Shown one piece after another: positions 25,304-35,991 of a stretch of DNA of 64,000 nucleotides. A program made the position numbers and the translations under genes. Under the pieces are notes generated by a model. That model was given only the letters and a program-made list of their open reading frames with translations, was not told where the DNA came from and ran no database searches. Numbering within the stretch: position 1 is the stretch's first letter; each line of letters starts with the position of its first letter. The stretch lies in assembly GCA_963844635.1 (NCBI GenBank), contig CAWJPD010000003.1, positions 124,001-188,000 of the forward strand, in the 5' to 3' direction. This stretch comes from JAJPKK01 sp963844635 (GTDB lineage Bacteria; Pseudomonadota; Alphaproteobacteria; Rhizobiales; Xanthobacteraceae).

Positions 25304-27619
25304 ATGTTCGCAGACGCAACAATGGCTGTCACCCGGCGGGCCTTTCTTTCAGCCTCGGGGGCTCTCGTCGTCGCGCTTGCCGTACCGGAGGCATTCGCGG
25401 AGTCCGAGCGGATCGATCGTTCGAGTGTGCGGCCTGACAAGCTCTCTTCCTACATCTCAATCGATCGCGACGGCACCGTGATTGCCTATTATGGCAAGAT
25501 CGACGGCGGCCAAGGCCTCGAGTTCGGCCATCGCACAGCTCGTGGCCGAGGAGATTGACGTCCCGTGGGAGATGGTGCGTGTCGTCATGGGCGACACCGG
25601 CGTTACGGTCGACATGGGCGGCGCCACCGCCGGCAACGGCATTCGGCAGGGCGGCATCATCATGCGGCAGACGGCTGCCGAAGCGCGCCGTTTGCTGATT
25701 GAGATGGCCGGAAAGCAGCTCAGCTTATCGCCTGCCGAACTCACCGTCACAGATGGCATCGTGCATTCGATCGGCCATCCGGAGCGGCGCATCTCTTACG
25801 CGGAGCTGATCGGAGGGCACGATCTCGGCGCCCTTGTCGCCTGGCGGGGGCTTGCGCAGCAACTAACCGTCAAGGTCGAGGCGCCGCTCAAGAAACCCTC
25901 CCAATTCAAGGTTATCGGCAAGCCGATGCCGCGGCGCGATATTGGGGGCAAGGTATTTGGCACATTGGAACAGTGCAGCGATGTGCGGTTACCCGGCATG
26001 CTGCACGCCCGCACGATCCGTCCGCCAGTTGCGGGCGCCGTGCCGGTGAAAATCGCCGAGGATTCTATCGCTCACATTCCGGGCGCCCACGTCGTGTGGA
26101 TCAAGGACTTCGTCGCGGTGGTCGCTGAAAAGGAGTGGAACGCGGTCAAAGCCGCGCAGACGCTCGAGGTGGTTTGGTCTCATGTGAAGCCGAACTTTCC
26201 TGGCCACGAAAACCTGTTCGATTACATTCGCCAGGCGCCGGTGGTCGCGCGCTCATCCGATTCTGGGATGACGGGTCCTGCCGCACCCCGCATGGTGGGG
26301 TCGGTCGAGGACGGGTTCAAACGGGCCGTCACCATTCTGGAAGCCGAGTACGAGTATCCGACCCAGTCCCATGCCAGCATGGGACCGGCGTCCGCGGTTG
26401 CGGATGTGCAAGCCGATCGCGCCACTGTGTGGACGAGCACTCAGAAGCCGCATGATTGCGCGGCAGGGATTGCTGAACTGCTCCATCTGCCGTTGCAGAA
26501 CGTGCGTGCGATATGGATGTTCGGCACTGGTGGTTATGCCCGGGACGGGCAGGGGGATGCGACCGCCGATGCGGCGCTTCTCTCGAAGCATCTCGGCCGG
26601 CCGGTGCGGGTCATGTACTCGCGCAACGAGGCGCTGGCCTGGGATCCGAAGGGCACCGCTACCGTAAACCGCTCACGCGTGGGACTCGATGCCTCCGGCA
26701 AGATCGTTGCCTACGAGAACATCAGCAAGGCGTTCTCGATGGAGGACTGCAACACCCGCGAGCAGCATCCCGCCGACACGCTGGCCGGGATGGCGCTTGG
26801 CGAGCCGCTCAATTGGCGGCCGGCGTTCGGGATTCCCGGAAACAATTACAATTTCGAAAATGCCCATTGGGGTTGGGAGGTGATCGCGCCCTTGATGGAA
26901 CGTTCCTCGCCGCTGCGCAGCACTCACATTCGCGATCCTTTCGGGCTCCGATCCTGTTCGGCAGCGAAGGCATCTTGGACGAGGTCGCAGTCGCGACAAG
27001 ACGCGATCCGATCGCGTTGCGCCTGCCCTATCTGAAGGAACGCGAGCACGAGCTGTTTGCCGCCGCGGCCAAGCAATATGGCTGGGACACCCGGCCTTCG
27101 CCACGCAACGATCAAAAGGAGTTGGCCGTCGCGGTTGGCCGCGGCTTTGCGTACCGGCAGCTCGCCGGTACCTATGTTGCGCTGATTGCCGAGGTTGTGG
27201 TGCATCGCGACACCGGCGTGGTCGAAATCCCGCGACTTGTGTGCGCGCATGACTGCGGTCTGATCGTCAACTCGGAGACGATCCGGCACGTGATCGATCG
27301 GCAGCTCGTGTGGGGCACGAGCCGTGTCATGTACGAGGAGGTCAAATTCGATCAGAACATGGTGACGAGCGTCGATTGGCTGACCTATCCGGTCATCAAG
27401 ATGGGAGGGGTACCGAGGTCGATCGAGATCGTCTTGATCAACCGTCCCGAGGAACCGTCGTCGGGCGCCGCCGAGATGGCAATCGGGCCGCTGCCCGCCG
27501 CGATCGGCAACGCGATCTTCGATGCCACCGGCGTTCGGCTGCGCCGCGTCCCGTTCACCCCCGAACGCGTCAAAGTCGCGCTGGCGCGAGGACCGGAACA
27601 AGTCAGAAGGGCAGGGTAG
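25304..27619 (+). CDS. Molybdopterin-dependent dehydrogenase large subunit (IorB-like; two single-base frame disruptions)
   Basis: Corrected, the protein is about 771 residues, typical of IorB-type large subunits binding molybdopterin cytosine dinucleotide. A Tat signal (TRRAFLSASGALVVALA) lies at the N-terminus. The frame breaks at GAGTTC 25520-25525 (one T too many; corrected GGQGLESAIAQLVAEE) and near 26940 (TTTCGGGCTCC needs a fourth G to give RDPFGAPILFGSEG). The rest is well conserved (VVMGDTGVTVDMGGAT, MFGTGGYARDGQGD, GAAEMAIGPLPAAIGNAI). GAGGAG precedes ATG 25304. Because the two indels compensate in length and conservation holds on both sides, I treat the gene as intact in the organism. 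Confidence 0.78.
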
Positions 27620-27669
27620 GCGCCCTCACTATCAGCTTGTCTGTGCGGTTTTCGTGTCGAGTTGTCCAT

Positions 27670-27694
27670 ACTCAAACTGAACGCATCCCGCTCT
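27670..27694. repeat. Short remnant of the dispersed intergenic repeat
   Basis: CTCAAACTGAACGCATCCCG followed by CTCTAA is identical to the right end of the dispersed ~100-bp family, without the hairpin part. It lies between the convergent IorB-like and TIR genes. Confidence 0.6.
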
Positions 27695-27789
27695 AATTGC
27701 GCGGATGCCCAAGCCTGGCGGCTGAACGTGGTCGTTCCTCCGCCTGCGGTCGGCCAATCATGAACAGGCACAAGACGGGCAAGCCGCCA

Positions 27790-30700
27790 TCAATCCGGGA
27801 TGAGTTCCACACCGGCATATCGCGCGCGTAGGGTCGCGGCCTCTCCAGATCGGCCAAGGCCATCGAGGGCGCGGGCAACTGTGTCGGCTGACTTTTTCGG
27901 TCCACAGATGGTCGGCTCCCAGTTTCGACTCATGAGCCGCCAGGGCCGGCTCCGCGAGCGCCAAAGCTTCTGCCGGGCAATTCGTCTCGATCAACAGCGA
28001 GGCAAGATTGCGCAGCAGGCGATTGGTGTTTGGATGCGACCTTCCCAACGCCTTTTCGGCAATCGCCACAGCGCGTTCGAACATATTTCGGGCCAGGGCA
28101 AGGTCTCCTTGGTCCTGCAGCACCCGCGCCAGATTATTGAGGGCAGCCGCAGTCTCCAAATTCTCCGGCTGCTTCACTGTTTCTCGGATCCTCAAGGCAC
28201 GTTCATAGAGAGCGCGCGCGCCATCGAGGTCGTTTTCGTCGTGGAGAAGTGCCGCGAGCATGTCGAGGCTGAGAGCAGTATCAACATGGTGCGGGCCGAG
28301 CACCTTTTCGCGAATGGCGAGCGCACGCTCTAACAGCGGTCGCGCTTCATCGCGGCGACCGCGATCTTGCAGCAACCCACCGAGCCTGCTCAGGTTTGCC
28401 GCCGTTACCGAACTTTCATCGCCAAATACTCTTGCATTGATCTGCAAGGCCCGCTTGAAAAGGCTTTCTGCTTCACCCGGATGACCTTCCTCCTGAAGCA
28501 GGATGCCAAAATTGACGAGGTCGGCAGCCACATCGGGATGCTCGGGGCCGAGTGCCCTCTCATCGATGGCAAGCCCGCGTTCATAGAGCCGATGCGCCTC
28601 GTCCAAGCGGCCTTCCCACTTGAGCACCAAGGCCAGATTGTTCAGGCTGGGGGCTATTGAGGGATGGTCGGGGCCAAGGGTTGTTTCCGTGACCGCCAGT
28701 GCTCGTTCGAAGAGCTGGCGTGCTTTCTCAAGGTCTCCTTGGGCTTGAACGAGGAGCGCGAGATTGTTGAGTGTTATCGCCGTTTTTGCGTGCTCCGAGC
28801 CAAACGCTTTCTCGTGAACCGCCAATGCCCGCTCAAGCAAAGGCCGTGCCTTGTCGAATTCGCCGCTCTCATGAAAAAACCAGCCCAAATTATTGAGGGT
28901 CTGGGCGGTGTCAACGTGGTCTGGGCCAAGAGCGCGTTCCCGGATCGACAGTGCCTGCTCAAGAAGCGGTCGCGCTTTGGCAAAACGACTTTGAGCCTGA
29001 AAGACAAGCGCCAGGCCTTCGATGGTTGCCGCCGTGTCGGGGTGCGATGGACCGAGCGCTTTTTCGCGGATCGCCAACGCACGTTCATAAAGAGGCTCCG
29101 CAGCAGCATATGTTCCGAGCGCCCGAGATTGAAATTCTGCAACGCCATGCAGGAGCTGACTCGCCACTTCTTCCGTGCCCTCGGGCAACGGGTCATCGAA
29201 CAGCAGGCCGAGAGCGAGCCCGTAGAGCCGTCGTGCCCGTGGCCACGATTGCGGATTGTCGAATGTCCGCTGGGGATAGATTTTCGCCAGACATTCAATG
29301 AGGCGCCGGCGCGTGCTTTGACTTGCCTCGGCGGACAATTCGCTCAATGCGACTTGTCGCACGAGCCGGTGCAGACGGATCGAATCGGTGCGAATGGTTG
29401 GATCGCGTTCGTCGATCACTGTCTCGCGTTCGATGAGAGCGAATTCCCGCAATGCGGCAAGCGCCTCATCGAGATCGTCCAGTGTCGTGGAGAGAAGTTC
29501 GCCTGAGCCATCGGTGGCAGGCGAAAACAAATACAGCGGGATGGGCTCTGGGGCGAGGAGCGCCGCGTATCTGATGAGCGTCTCGGCGCTTGGCTGGAGC
29601 TTCGCAGCCTCCCGGATCGCGAGCGAGAAGGTTTTGGCCACCGTCAAGCCGTCGTGGTACTCGGCCGGTGCGTGGCGTGCGTCGTCCAGGAGCCGCGCCG
29701 GCGTGGCGTCAAAGCGTCGGCCATACTCGGCAAGGGAGATATCAAGTCTTTCGCAATATGCGGCGGCCTGCTCGTGAGCGAGCGGCAGGCCGCCAAGAGC
29801 GGCGGACAGCGTTTCCGCCGCGCAACGTTCGGCATTGCGGCCGGTCCGGGCGATCAGATAATCGGCACCGACGGCGGTAGGCCAGAGCCGGATTTCGACC
29901 GTTTCGGCAATCCCACGCCATGCATGGGCGTTCGAGGTGACCAACACCTTCGAGGCTCCGCCGAGCGGCAGATAGGGTTTGATCGCGGTGGCGTCGATCG
30001 CGTTGTCATAGATCAGCAGGATGCCTTCACCCTCGTTGCGAAGGCGTTCCAGGACGGCGGTGACCGCGGGGTCATCCTTGACCTCCGCTCCGACCCAACC
30101 GAGGCGGACGCCCAACCCGACCAGATCGGCGTGAATCGTCGGCTTCGTCTGCGCCCTGATCCACCAGGTCGTTCGGTAATCGCCCCTGTGGCTTTCGGCG
30201 TAAGCCGCAGCAAGCGTGGTCTTCCCGGCGCCACGCAGGCCGAACAGCGTCGTAATGGCGACCCGTCTCTCGTGCCGGCCCAGAGCGGTCTTGATCGCCT
30301 CCAGCGCAACCTCGCGCCCGAGAAAATGTTCGGGTACTCGGATGGGAATGTTCGATATCGCGAAAGCCGTGCCGGGAAATGCGACGACCGCCGGAACTTC
30401 GCGGGTTGCCATGAACTCGCGGAAGCGAAGACGCGCCGCATCTTCAGGAATGCCAAAAAGTTCACAGCGGCGGATATGGTCGGAGAGCGTCGGCAGCCGA
30501 CATGGCCTCACCGCGACAAACAGAACGAATCCCGGCCGCTGCGACGCCGCCTGCCACAGCGCGGCGTTGCGTTCCAGTGTCGAATACGGCGCCCGCAGAT
30601 ACGCGTCCGAGATCACACAAAGGACGTGGTCGGCCTTGTCGTGCCGATCTTCCATCCAGGCATAAATGTCGTCGCCGCCCTTGATCTCCCATTCATGAAT

Positions 30701-30850
30701 ATGCGGCACGTGATCGAGCGCCTGAAGCTCCTTGGCGATCCAAAGCGCCCAGTCGCGATCGCTGCCGGTGTAGCTGATGAAGATTTTGGCCACGCGAACA
30801 ACCCGCGCCTGGATAATCCCCGGATGATGACCCCCGGATGAGCCGCGCAC
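27790..30850 (-). CDS. TIR-NB-ARC-TPR protein (bacterial NLR/STAND-like; one frame disruption near the end)
   Basis: Corrected length is about 1019 residues. The TIR-like domain (about 20-150) starts AKIFISYTGSDRDWALWI and has a candidate catalytic Glu93 in YSTLERNAALW. The NB-ARC/STAND ATPase follows, with Walker A GLRGAGKTT (Lys210) and Walker B-like ILLIYDNA. From about 560 to 990 come ten or so 42-residue kinesin-light-chain-type TPRs (YERALAIREKALGPSHPDTA). TIR domains of this kind often degrade NAD+ when the STAND core oligomerises on ligand sensed by the repeats. An extra A in the A-run at 27892-27896 (as T-run on +) breaks the last 36 codons; corrected it ends ARYAGVELIPD at 27790. 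GTG 30793 is an alternative start. Confidence 0.85.
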
Positions 30851-30995
30851 AAGCGCGGCCGAAAGGGTCGGATTGGCGAGAGCGACGGATGGCTGGTCTT
30901 AAAAAGCCTATGGGCGCGATCGCCGCTTAATCGTTGAATCTCTCGGCAGTTGCGATACTTTGCGGTGCAGCTCGCCTTCGAGGGGAGAGATATCC
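30851..30995. promoter_or_regulatory. Divergent intergenic region between the TIR-STAND and caspase-FGE genes
   Basis: The only space between these head-to-head genes is about 145 bases (200 if the TIR gene starts at 30793), so promoters for both must lie here. I see no clear -35/-10 pair or operator palindrome. A GGGGAGAG Shine-Dalgarno for the caspase gene is at 30982-30989. Confidence 0.4.
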
Positions 30996-33212
30996 GTGCG
31001 CTTGGCCACGACAATTTCAGGCATCTTCCTGGCTATTATGCTCGGGGTTATGCCAAGCCTCGCCGACAGGCGCGTCGCGCTGGTGATCGGCAACGCGGGC
31101 TATCGCAATGTTGTGCCGCTGGACAACCCGGGCAATGATGCAAAGCTCATTGCGGATACCTTGCAGAATTCACTTGGTTTCACTCTGGTCGGAGGCGGGC
31201 CGCAACTGGACCTCGACAGGGCATCGCTCAATCGGGTCGTGCGGGAATTCGGTGCGCAGCTGCTTGGAGCGGATGTCGGGCTGTTCTACTATGCAGGGCA
31301 CGGGGTGCAGGTCCGTGGTGAGAACTATCTCGTTCCCGTCGATGCAAATCCGACACGGGAAGCGGATGCCTATTTCGAAATGCTCGATGCCGCCGTGGTG
31401 TTGAGTCAGATGGAGGCGTCCGGCGCGCACCTGAAGCTCGTTATCCTTGATGCTTGTCGCAACAATCCGTTCAATGGCCGGACCCTTGCAGTAGGCCGCG
31501 GTCGCGATAATGAACCGATCCGGCTGCGTGACATGGCGAGCGGGCTGCTTGAGATGGCCGTACCGGAAGGTACCCTCGTCTCGTTCGCCGCGCAGCCCGG
31601 CAGCGTCGCGCGCGACGGCAACGACGGGAACAGCCCATACACGAAGGCGCTCGCTTCGGCGATGCAGGTGCCGGGACTTGGGATTTTTGACACGTTCAAC
31701 CAAGTCAGCCTGCAGGTTAGCCGCGTCACCGGCGGTTCCCAGCGGCCCTGGATGTCCTCCTCATCAATTAACGGTGTTTTCTATTTCGTCCCCTCGCAGA
31801 CTGTCGCCGCGCCCCAGCCTACCGCTCCTGCGCCGGCCATCATTCCCCAGCCTAGTGCGGCGGCGACGGCTTGGTCGGACATCAAGGACACGAATAGCAT
31901 TGCTGTTTTGGAATTATTCGTGCGCCGGTTTGGTGACAGCTTCTACGGGGACTTGGCGCGGTTACGGATCGAAGAACTGAAAAAGCAGCAGACCGCGGCG
32001 ATCACGCCGCCAGTGGTTCAGGCAGCGCCGTCGCAGCAGGACCAGCTGGCGCCGGCCGTCGTGACGCCGCCGGCTCCCGTCACGACTATGCCGCCACCAG
32101 ATATTGACGATGAATTCGAAGCGTACCAATCGGCCAACCCTTTCGTTCTTCCTGTCGTTCCGCCCAGCGCGCCGATTGCACCCCTGTCGTTTCCGACAGT
32201 GCCGCCACCCCAGGAACTGCTGACACCCAGTGCGGTAACGCCTCCGGCGCTCCCGCCTGTGCAATCCGACCCATGCAGCGGAATAATGACGGTTGCAGTT
32301 TCTACGCATTGCGGGGAACCACTGACGGCAACACAGGAACGCGCGCTGAAGCCGAAGGATACCTTCAAGGAGTGCGTGCATTGCCCCGAGATGGTGGTGG
32401 TGCCAGCGGGAAGTGTCAGGATGGGGTCGCCGGCGAACGAAAAGGACCGCAAGAGCGATGAAGGCCCGCAGCATGTCGTATCATTCGGCAGACCGTTTGC
32501 GGTCGGCAGATTTCACGTGACGGTCGACCAGTTTGCCGCCTTTGTTGCGGCAACGGGCTATGATGCTGCCTCCAGTTGCCGGACGTTGGAGGACGGCAAA
32601 TATTCGGAGACATCAGGCCGTTCCTGGCGCAATCCCGGTTTCCAGCAGGATGGATTGCATCCGGCGGTCTGTTTGAGATGGAACGATGCTAAAGCCTATG
32701 TTGATTGGTTGGCGCAGACGACCGGCAAGGGCTATCGGCTGCTGACGGAGGCAGAATGGGAATACGCTGCACGTGGTCGGACGAGTGTCGGCTCATATCC
32801 GCGCTATTCCTTCGGGAACAACGAAGAGACGCTATGTCGGTACGGCAACGGCGCCGATCAGGCGGCAATTAGCGCCGGTTGGAGGGGGGGCGGATGGGCA
32901 ATTTCGTCATGTTATGACGGTTACGCCTACACAGCGCCAGTCGGTAGTTTTAAGGCGAATAGCTTTGACCTTCACGATATGCAGGGCAATGCATGGCAAT
33001 GGACGGAGGATTGCTATCACGACAGCTATCAAGGGGCGCCCAAAAACGGTTCGGCGTGGATAACAGATGATTGCAGTCGCCGTGTATTGCGCGGCGGTTC
33101 ATGGAGTTCCGATCCGGTAGACCTCCGTACGGGGTACCGACTTAAGGCCCTCACCGGCTTCGGAAACAATGACTACGGTTTCCGTGTCGCCCGGACGCTC
33201 GCTGCCCCTTGA
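30996..33212 (+). CDS. Exported caspase-family (C14) protein with C-terminal FGE-sulfatase domain
   Basis: This protein has 738 residues. GTG 30996 with GGGGAGAG seven bases upstream starts a signal peptide (ISGIFLAIMLGVMPSLA). The caspase-like p20 domain follows directly (RRVALVIGNAGYRN) with the catalytic pair intact: His102 in YYAGHGVQ and Cys154 in LDACRNNPF. A Pro/Ala-rich linker spans about 275-430. The last 270 residues form an FGE-sulfatase/SUMF1-like domain (MVVVPAGSVRMGS ... LLTEAEWEYAARG ... LRGGSWSSDP). The product is predicted to be periplasmic. FGE domains in such fusions are usually recognition modules rather than active formylglycine-generating enzymes. Its head-to-head partner is a TIR-STAND gene. 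Confidence 0.87.
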   Translation: MRLATTISGIFLAIMLGVMPSLADRRVALVIGNAGYRNVVPLDNPGNDAKLIADTLQNSLGFTLVGGGPQLDLDRASLNRVVREFGAQLLGADVGLFYYAGHGVQVRGENYLVPVDANPTREADAYFEMLDAAVVLSQMEASGAHLKLVILDACRNNPFNGRTLAVGRGRDNEPIRLRDMASGLLEMAVPEGTLVSFAAQPGSVARDGNDGNSPYTKALASAMQVPGLGIFDTFNQVSLQVSRVTGGSQRPWMSSSSINGVFYFVPSQTVAAPQPTAPAPAIIPQPSAAATAWSDIKDTNSIAVLELFVRRFGDSFYGDLARLRIEELKKQQTAAITPPVVQAAPSQQDQLAPAVVTPPAPVTTMPPPDIDDEFEAYQSANPFVLPVVPPSAPIAPLSFPTVPPPQELLTPSAVTPPALPPVQSDPCSGIMTVAVSTHCGEPLTATQERALKPKDTFKECVHCPEMVVVPAGSVRMGSPANEKDRKSDEGPQHVVSFGRPFAVGRFHVTVDQFAAFVAATGYDAASSCRTLEDGKYSETSGRSWRNPGFQQDGLHPAVCLRWNDAKAYVDWLAQTTGKGYRLLTEAEWEYAARGRTSVGSYPRYSFGNNEETLCRYGNGADQAAISAGWRGGGWAISSCYDGYAYTAPVGSFKANSFDLHDMQGNAWQWTEDCYHDSYQGAPKNGSAWITDDCSRRVLRGGSWSSDPVDLRTGYRLKALTGFGNNDYGFRVARTLAAP

Positions 33213-33528
33213 TCCAGACCTGTTCAAAGGTGAGGTACATATCCCCTCTTCAACGATGCATGAGGAGGCGAAACATCCGGCTCGGCACAAAACTCGCCCT
33301 GGTCGCGCTGAGCCTCAACGCCGTGCCGGTGAAACCAACGAAAATCGCGGATGCTGCCGAAGTATACCGCCCTCGACCCGGTTGGGATGAAGGACTCCGT
33401 TGGCGCCGCTTATAATGCCCTTTATGATTGCGGCGGCAGAAATCCTCAGGCCAAGAGTTGTTTCATCCCGGATAGATATTGCCAGTTACGCGAATCATCG
33501 AGCCGCTGCCATGTAAGGGGGACCGTCA
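33213..33528. other. Gap after caspase-FGE gene with a weak small frame
   Basis: There is no supported gene in these 316 bases. A frame from ATG 33260 to 33415 (MRRRNIRLGTKLALVALSLN...) has a signal-peptide-like start and then ends; it could be the remnant of a short exported protein. No terminator or repeat was recognised. Confidence 0.3.
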
Positions 33529-34527
33529 TCACGACGCTGCCGCCCCACCAGTCCCGCGGCCGCCGGCGAGAAAATCCTGATACGCCGCAGCAATGCCGTC
33601 GCGAAGGTCCGTGCGGGCGGTCCAGCCGAGCGCGGTCATCCGTGACACATCGAGCAGTTTCTGCGGCGTCCCGTCCGGGCGCGACAGATCGAACGCGATC
33701 TCCCCCGAATAGCCGACGACATCGGCGACAAGCCGTGCGAAATCGGCAATCGTGATGTCCTTGCCGGTGCCGACATTGAGAAAGCGCTCGCCGGCATAGT
33801 GCTTCAAGGCGAACACGCAGGCATCGGCGAGGTCGTCGACCGCCAAAAATTCGCGGCGTGGCCGGCCGGTGCCCCACACCGCGACGGCGCTGGCCTTGGC
33901 AAGCCTCGCTTCATGGAACCGGCGGATCAGCGCTGCCGGCACATGGCTGTGCTCGGGATGGTAGTTGTCGCCCGGGCCATAGAGGTTGGTCGGCATCAGG
34001 GAAAAATAGTCCGCGCCATATTGACGGCGATAGGCCTCGACCAGCTTGATCCCGGCGATCTTGGCAACCGCGTACCACTCATTGGTTGGCTCGAGCGCTC
34101 CGGTCAGCAGCGCGTCTTCGGTGATCGGTTGCGGAGCAAGCCGCGGATAGATGCAGGAGGAGCCGAGGAACACCAGCCGGCGCACACCGGCGGCATAAGC
34201 GCCGCGGATGACGTTGAGTTCTATCGCAAGGTTGTCGGCGAGGAACTCGACCGGGAACGCATTGTTGTAGGCGATGCCGCCGACGCGCGCGGCCGCGACC
34301 AGCACGACATCGGGCCGGTGGTCGCGCAGCCAGCTCTCGGTCTCCGACTGGCGAGCGAGATCGAGGGCTTGGCGATCGGCGACCAAAAGTTCGACCGGCT
34401 CCGAGGCGAGCCGCCGGACCAGCGCCGCCCCCACCATCCCCTTGTGGCCCGCGATGAAGACTCGGCTGCCGGCGAGGTCGAAATGCGGCAGCGCGGCGTG
34501 TGAAGGTGCCGTCATCATGCCTGTCAT
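33529..34527 (-). CDS. fcl: GDP-L-fucose synthase Fcl (WcaG)
   Basis: This 332-residue extended SDR makes GDP-L-fucose from GDP-4-keto-6-deoxy-mannose (epimerase plus NADPH reductase). The Rossmann start is VFIAGHKGMVGAALVRRL; SSCIYP and YAVAK provide the Ser-Tyr-Lys triad; MPTNLYGPGDNYH is typical of Fcl. It lies 18 bases downstream of gmd on the same strand, so the two genes supply GDP-fucose together for envelope polysaccharide. The Ala/Gly-rich C-terminus is not conserved. No frame problem. Confidence 0.95.
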   Translation of the reverse strand: MTGMMTAPSHAALPHFDLAGSRVFIAGHKGMVGAALVRRLASEPVELLVADRQALDLARQSETESWLRDHRPDVVLVAAARVGGIAYNNAFPVEFLADNLAIELNVIRGAYAAGVRRLVFLGSSCIYPRLAPQPITEDALLTGALEPTNEWYAVAKIAGIKLVEAYRRQYGADYFSLMPTNLYGPGDNYHPEHSHVPAALIRRFHEARLAKASAVAVWGTGRPRREFLAVDDLADACVFALKHYAGERFLNVGTGKDITIADFARLVADVVGYSGEIAFDLSRPDGTPQKLLDVSRMTALGWTARTDLRDGIAAAYQDFLAGGRGTGGAAAS

Positions 34528-34545
34528 CTTCGCGCTGAACCTTGC

Positions 34546-35639
34546 TCAGTCATGTCGGTTCAGGCGTTCCTTTTCGAGGCGAACCTGCGCGAGATCGCTG
34601 GTCACCATGTCCCGCACCAGCTCCGCAAAGCTGGTCCGATGCCGCCAGCCGAGCTTCTGGCGCGCTTTACCGGGATCGCCGAGCAGCAGGTCGACCTCGG
34701 TCGGGCGGAAATAACGGGGATCGACCTCGACCAGGACTTTTCCGGATTTGGCATCGATGCCGGTTTCCTTCGCCCCCGACCCCCGCCAGACAAGGCTGCG
34801 GCCGGTCTCGGCGAAGGCGAGGTCGACGAATTCGCGTACGGAGTGCTTTTCGCCGGTGGCGAGGACGTAATCGTCGGGCTCGTCCTGCTGGAGAATCATC
34901 CACATGCCTTCGACATAATCGCGGGCGTGGCCCCAGTCGCGCTCGGCGTCGAGATTGCCGAGAAAGAGCCGCTCCTGCATGCCGAGCTCGATCGCGGCCA
35001 CCGCACGAGTGATCTTGCGGGTGACGAAGGTTTCGCCTCGCGTGGGGCCTTCATGATTGAAGAGGATGCCGTTCGAGGCATGCATGCCATAGGCTTCGCG
35101 GTAGTTTACCGTGATCCAATAGGCATAGAGCTTGGCGGCGGCGTAAGGTGAGCGCGGGTAGAAAGGTGTCGATTTCGCGCTGTGGCACCTCGCGGACGCT
35201 ACCGTAAAGTTCCGACGACGACGCCTGGTAGAACCTCACCTGCTTCTCCATGCGCAGAATCCGCACCGCTTCAAGCAGGCGAAGGGGGCCAAGCGCATCG
35301 GCATTGGCGGTGTATTCCGGCGTCTCGAAGCTCACATGAACATGCGACTGCGCGGCAAGATTGTAAATCTCGGTGGGCTGCGTCTCCTGGACGATGCGGA
35401 TGAGGTTGGTGGCATCGGTCATGTCGCCATGATGCATGAAGAAGTGAGTTCCCTACCTGGTGCGGGTCGATGTAGAGATGATCCACCCGGCCGGTATTGA
35501 AGGACGATGAGCGTCGCTTGATGCCGTGGACCACATATCCTCGATTGAGCAGAAACTCCGCCAGAAAGCCGCCGTCCTGGCCGGTGACGCCGGTGATCAG
35601 GGCCACCTTGGACGATGAGTTCCCACCACTCCCATTCAT
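34546..35639 (-). CDS. gmd: GDP-mannose 4,6-dehydratase Gmd (two frame disruptions)
   Basis: Corrected, this is a 363-364 residue SDR converting GDP-mannose to GDP-4-keto-6-deoxy-mannose. The N-terminal part reads KVALITGVTGQDGGFLAEF ... RRSSSFNTGRVDHLYIDPH. The frame then breaks at GAGTTC 35446-35451 on the + strand; with one base removed it reads QVGTHFFMHHGDMTDATNL. A second break near 35163-35168 separates SSSELYGSVREVPQ from YPRSPYAAAKLYAYW, where YAAAK holds the catalytic Tyr and Lys; two lost C residues or one extra T explain it. The remainder to NRHD is intact. Start ATG 35639 (MNGSGGNSSSKVALITG). It is in an operon with fcl. Confidence 0.9.
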
Positions 35640-35820
35640 TTCCGCGAATTCCTCGATTTGCCCGGATGCTCCGATGCCGCTTTGCCCGGGGCCGGTCTGG
35701 TCCCGACGACGTGGTGTACGGCATCGGGCGCCCGCCGTCACGGGTCCCCAGAATACGGACTTGCCGTGCCGTTTTGCCGCCACTCGGCAGCGGCATGAGA
35801 TCGTCTCCGGTATAGTTGCT

Positions 35821-35923
35821 AGAGCATGATGCCGAAAAGTTGCAGACTTTTCGGACAAACATCATGCGCAAGATCAAAGAGATGCGAAGGGGGAGGCGAT
35901 TCAAATTGAATGCATCCCGCTCT
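35821..35923. repeat. Dispersed ~100-bp repeat between gmd and asnB
   Basis: A near-complete copy: the hairpin AGCATGATGCCGAAAAGTTG / CTTTTCGGACAAACATCATG, then GGGAGGCGATTCAAATTGAA and TGCATCCCGCTCT. The inverted ATGAT...ATCAT arms bound the hairpin half. Confidence 0.8.
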
Positions 35924-35991
35924 GGGCAGGCGCAATCGCGCGATCACCACCATCAGGTTTTGTCGCGCGGCAGTTGAGGACGACCGATCCG

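Noticed and set aside
25304..27619. Pseudogene call for the IorB-like large subunit
   Set aside because: The two indels compensate, conservation is strong throughout, and one is at the recurrent GAGTC error site, so sequencing error is the better reading.
30996..33212. Diversity-generating retroelement target because of the FGE-like C-terminus
   Set aside because: No reverse transcriptase, template repeat or adenine-biased variable repeat was seen within the window.
33260..33415. Short exported protein after the caspase-FGE gene
   Set aside because: Only a leader-like start of about 20 residues is suggestive; the rest has no protein-like features, so it is mentioned only as gap content.
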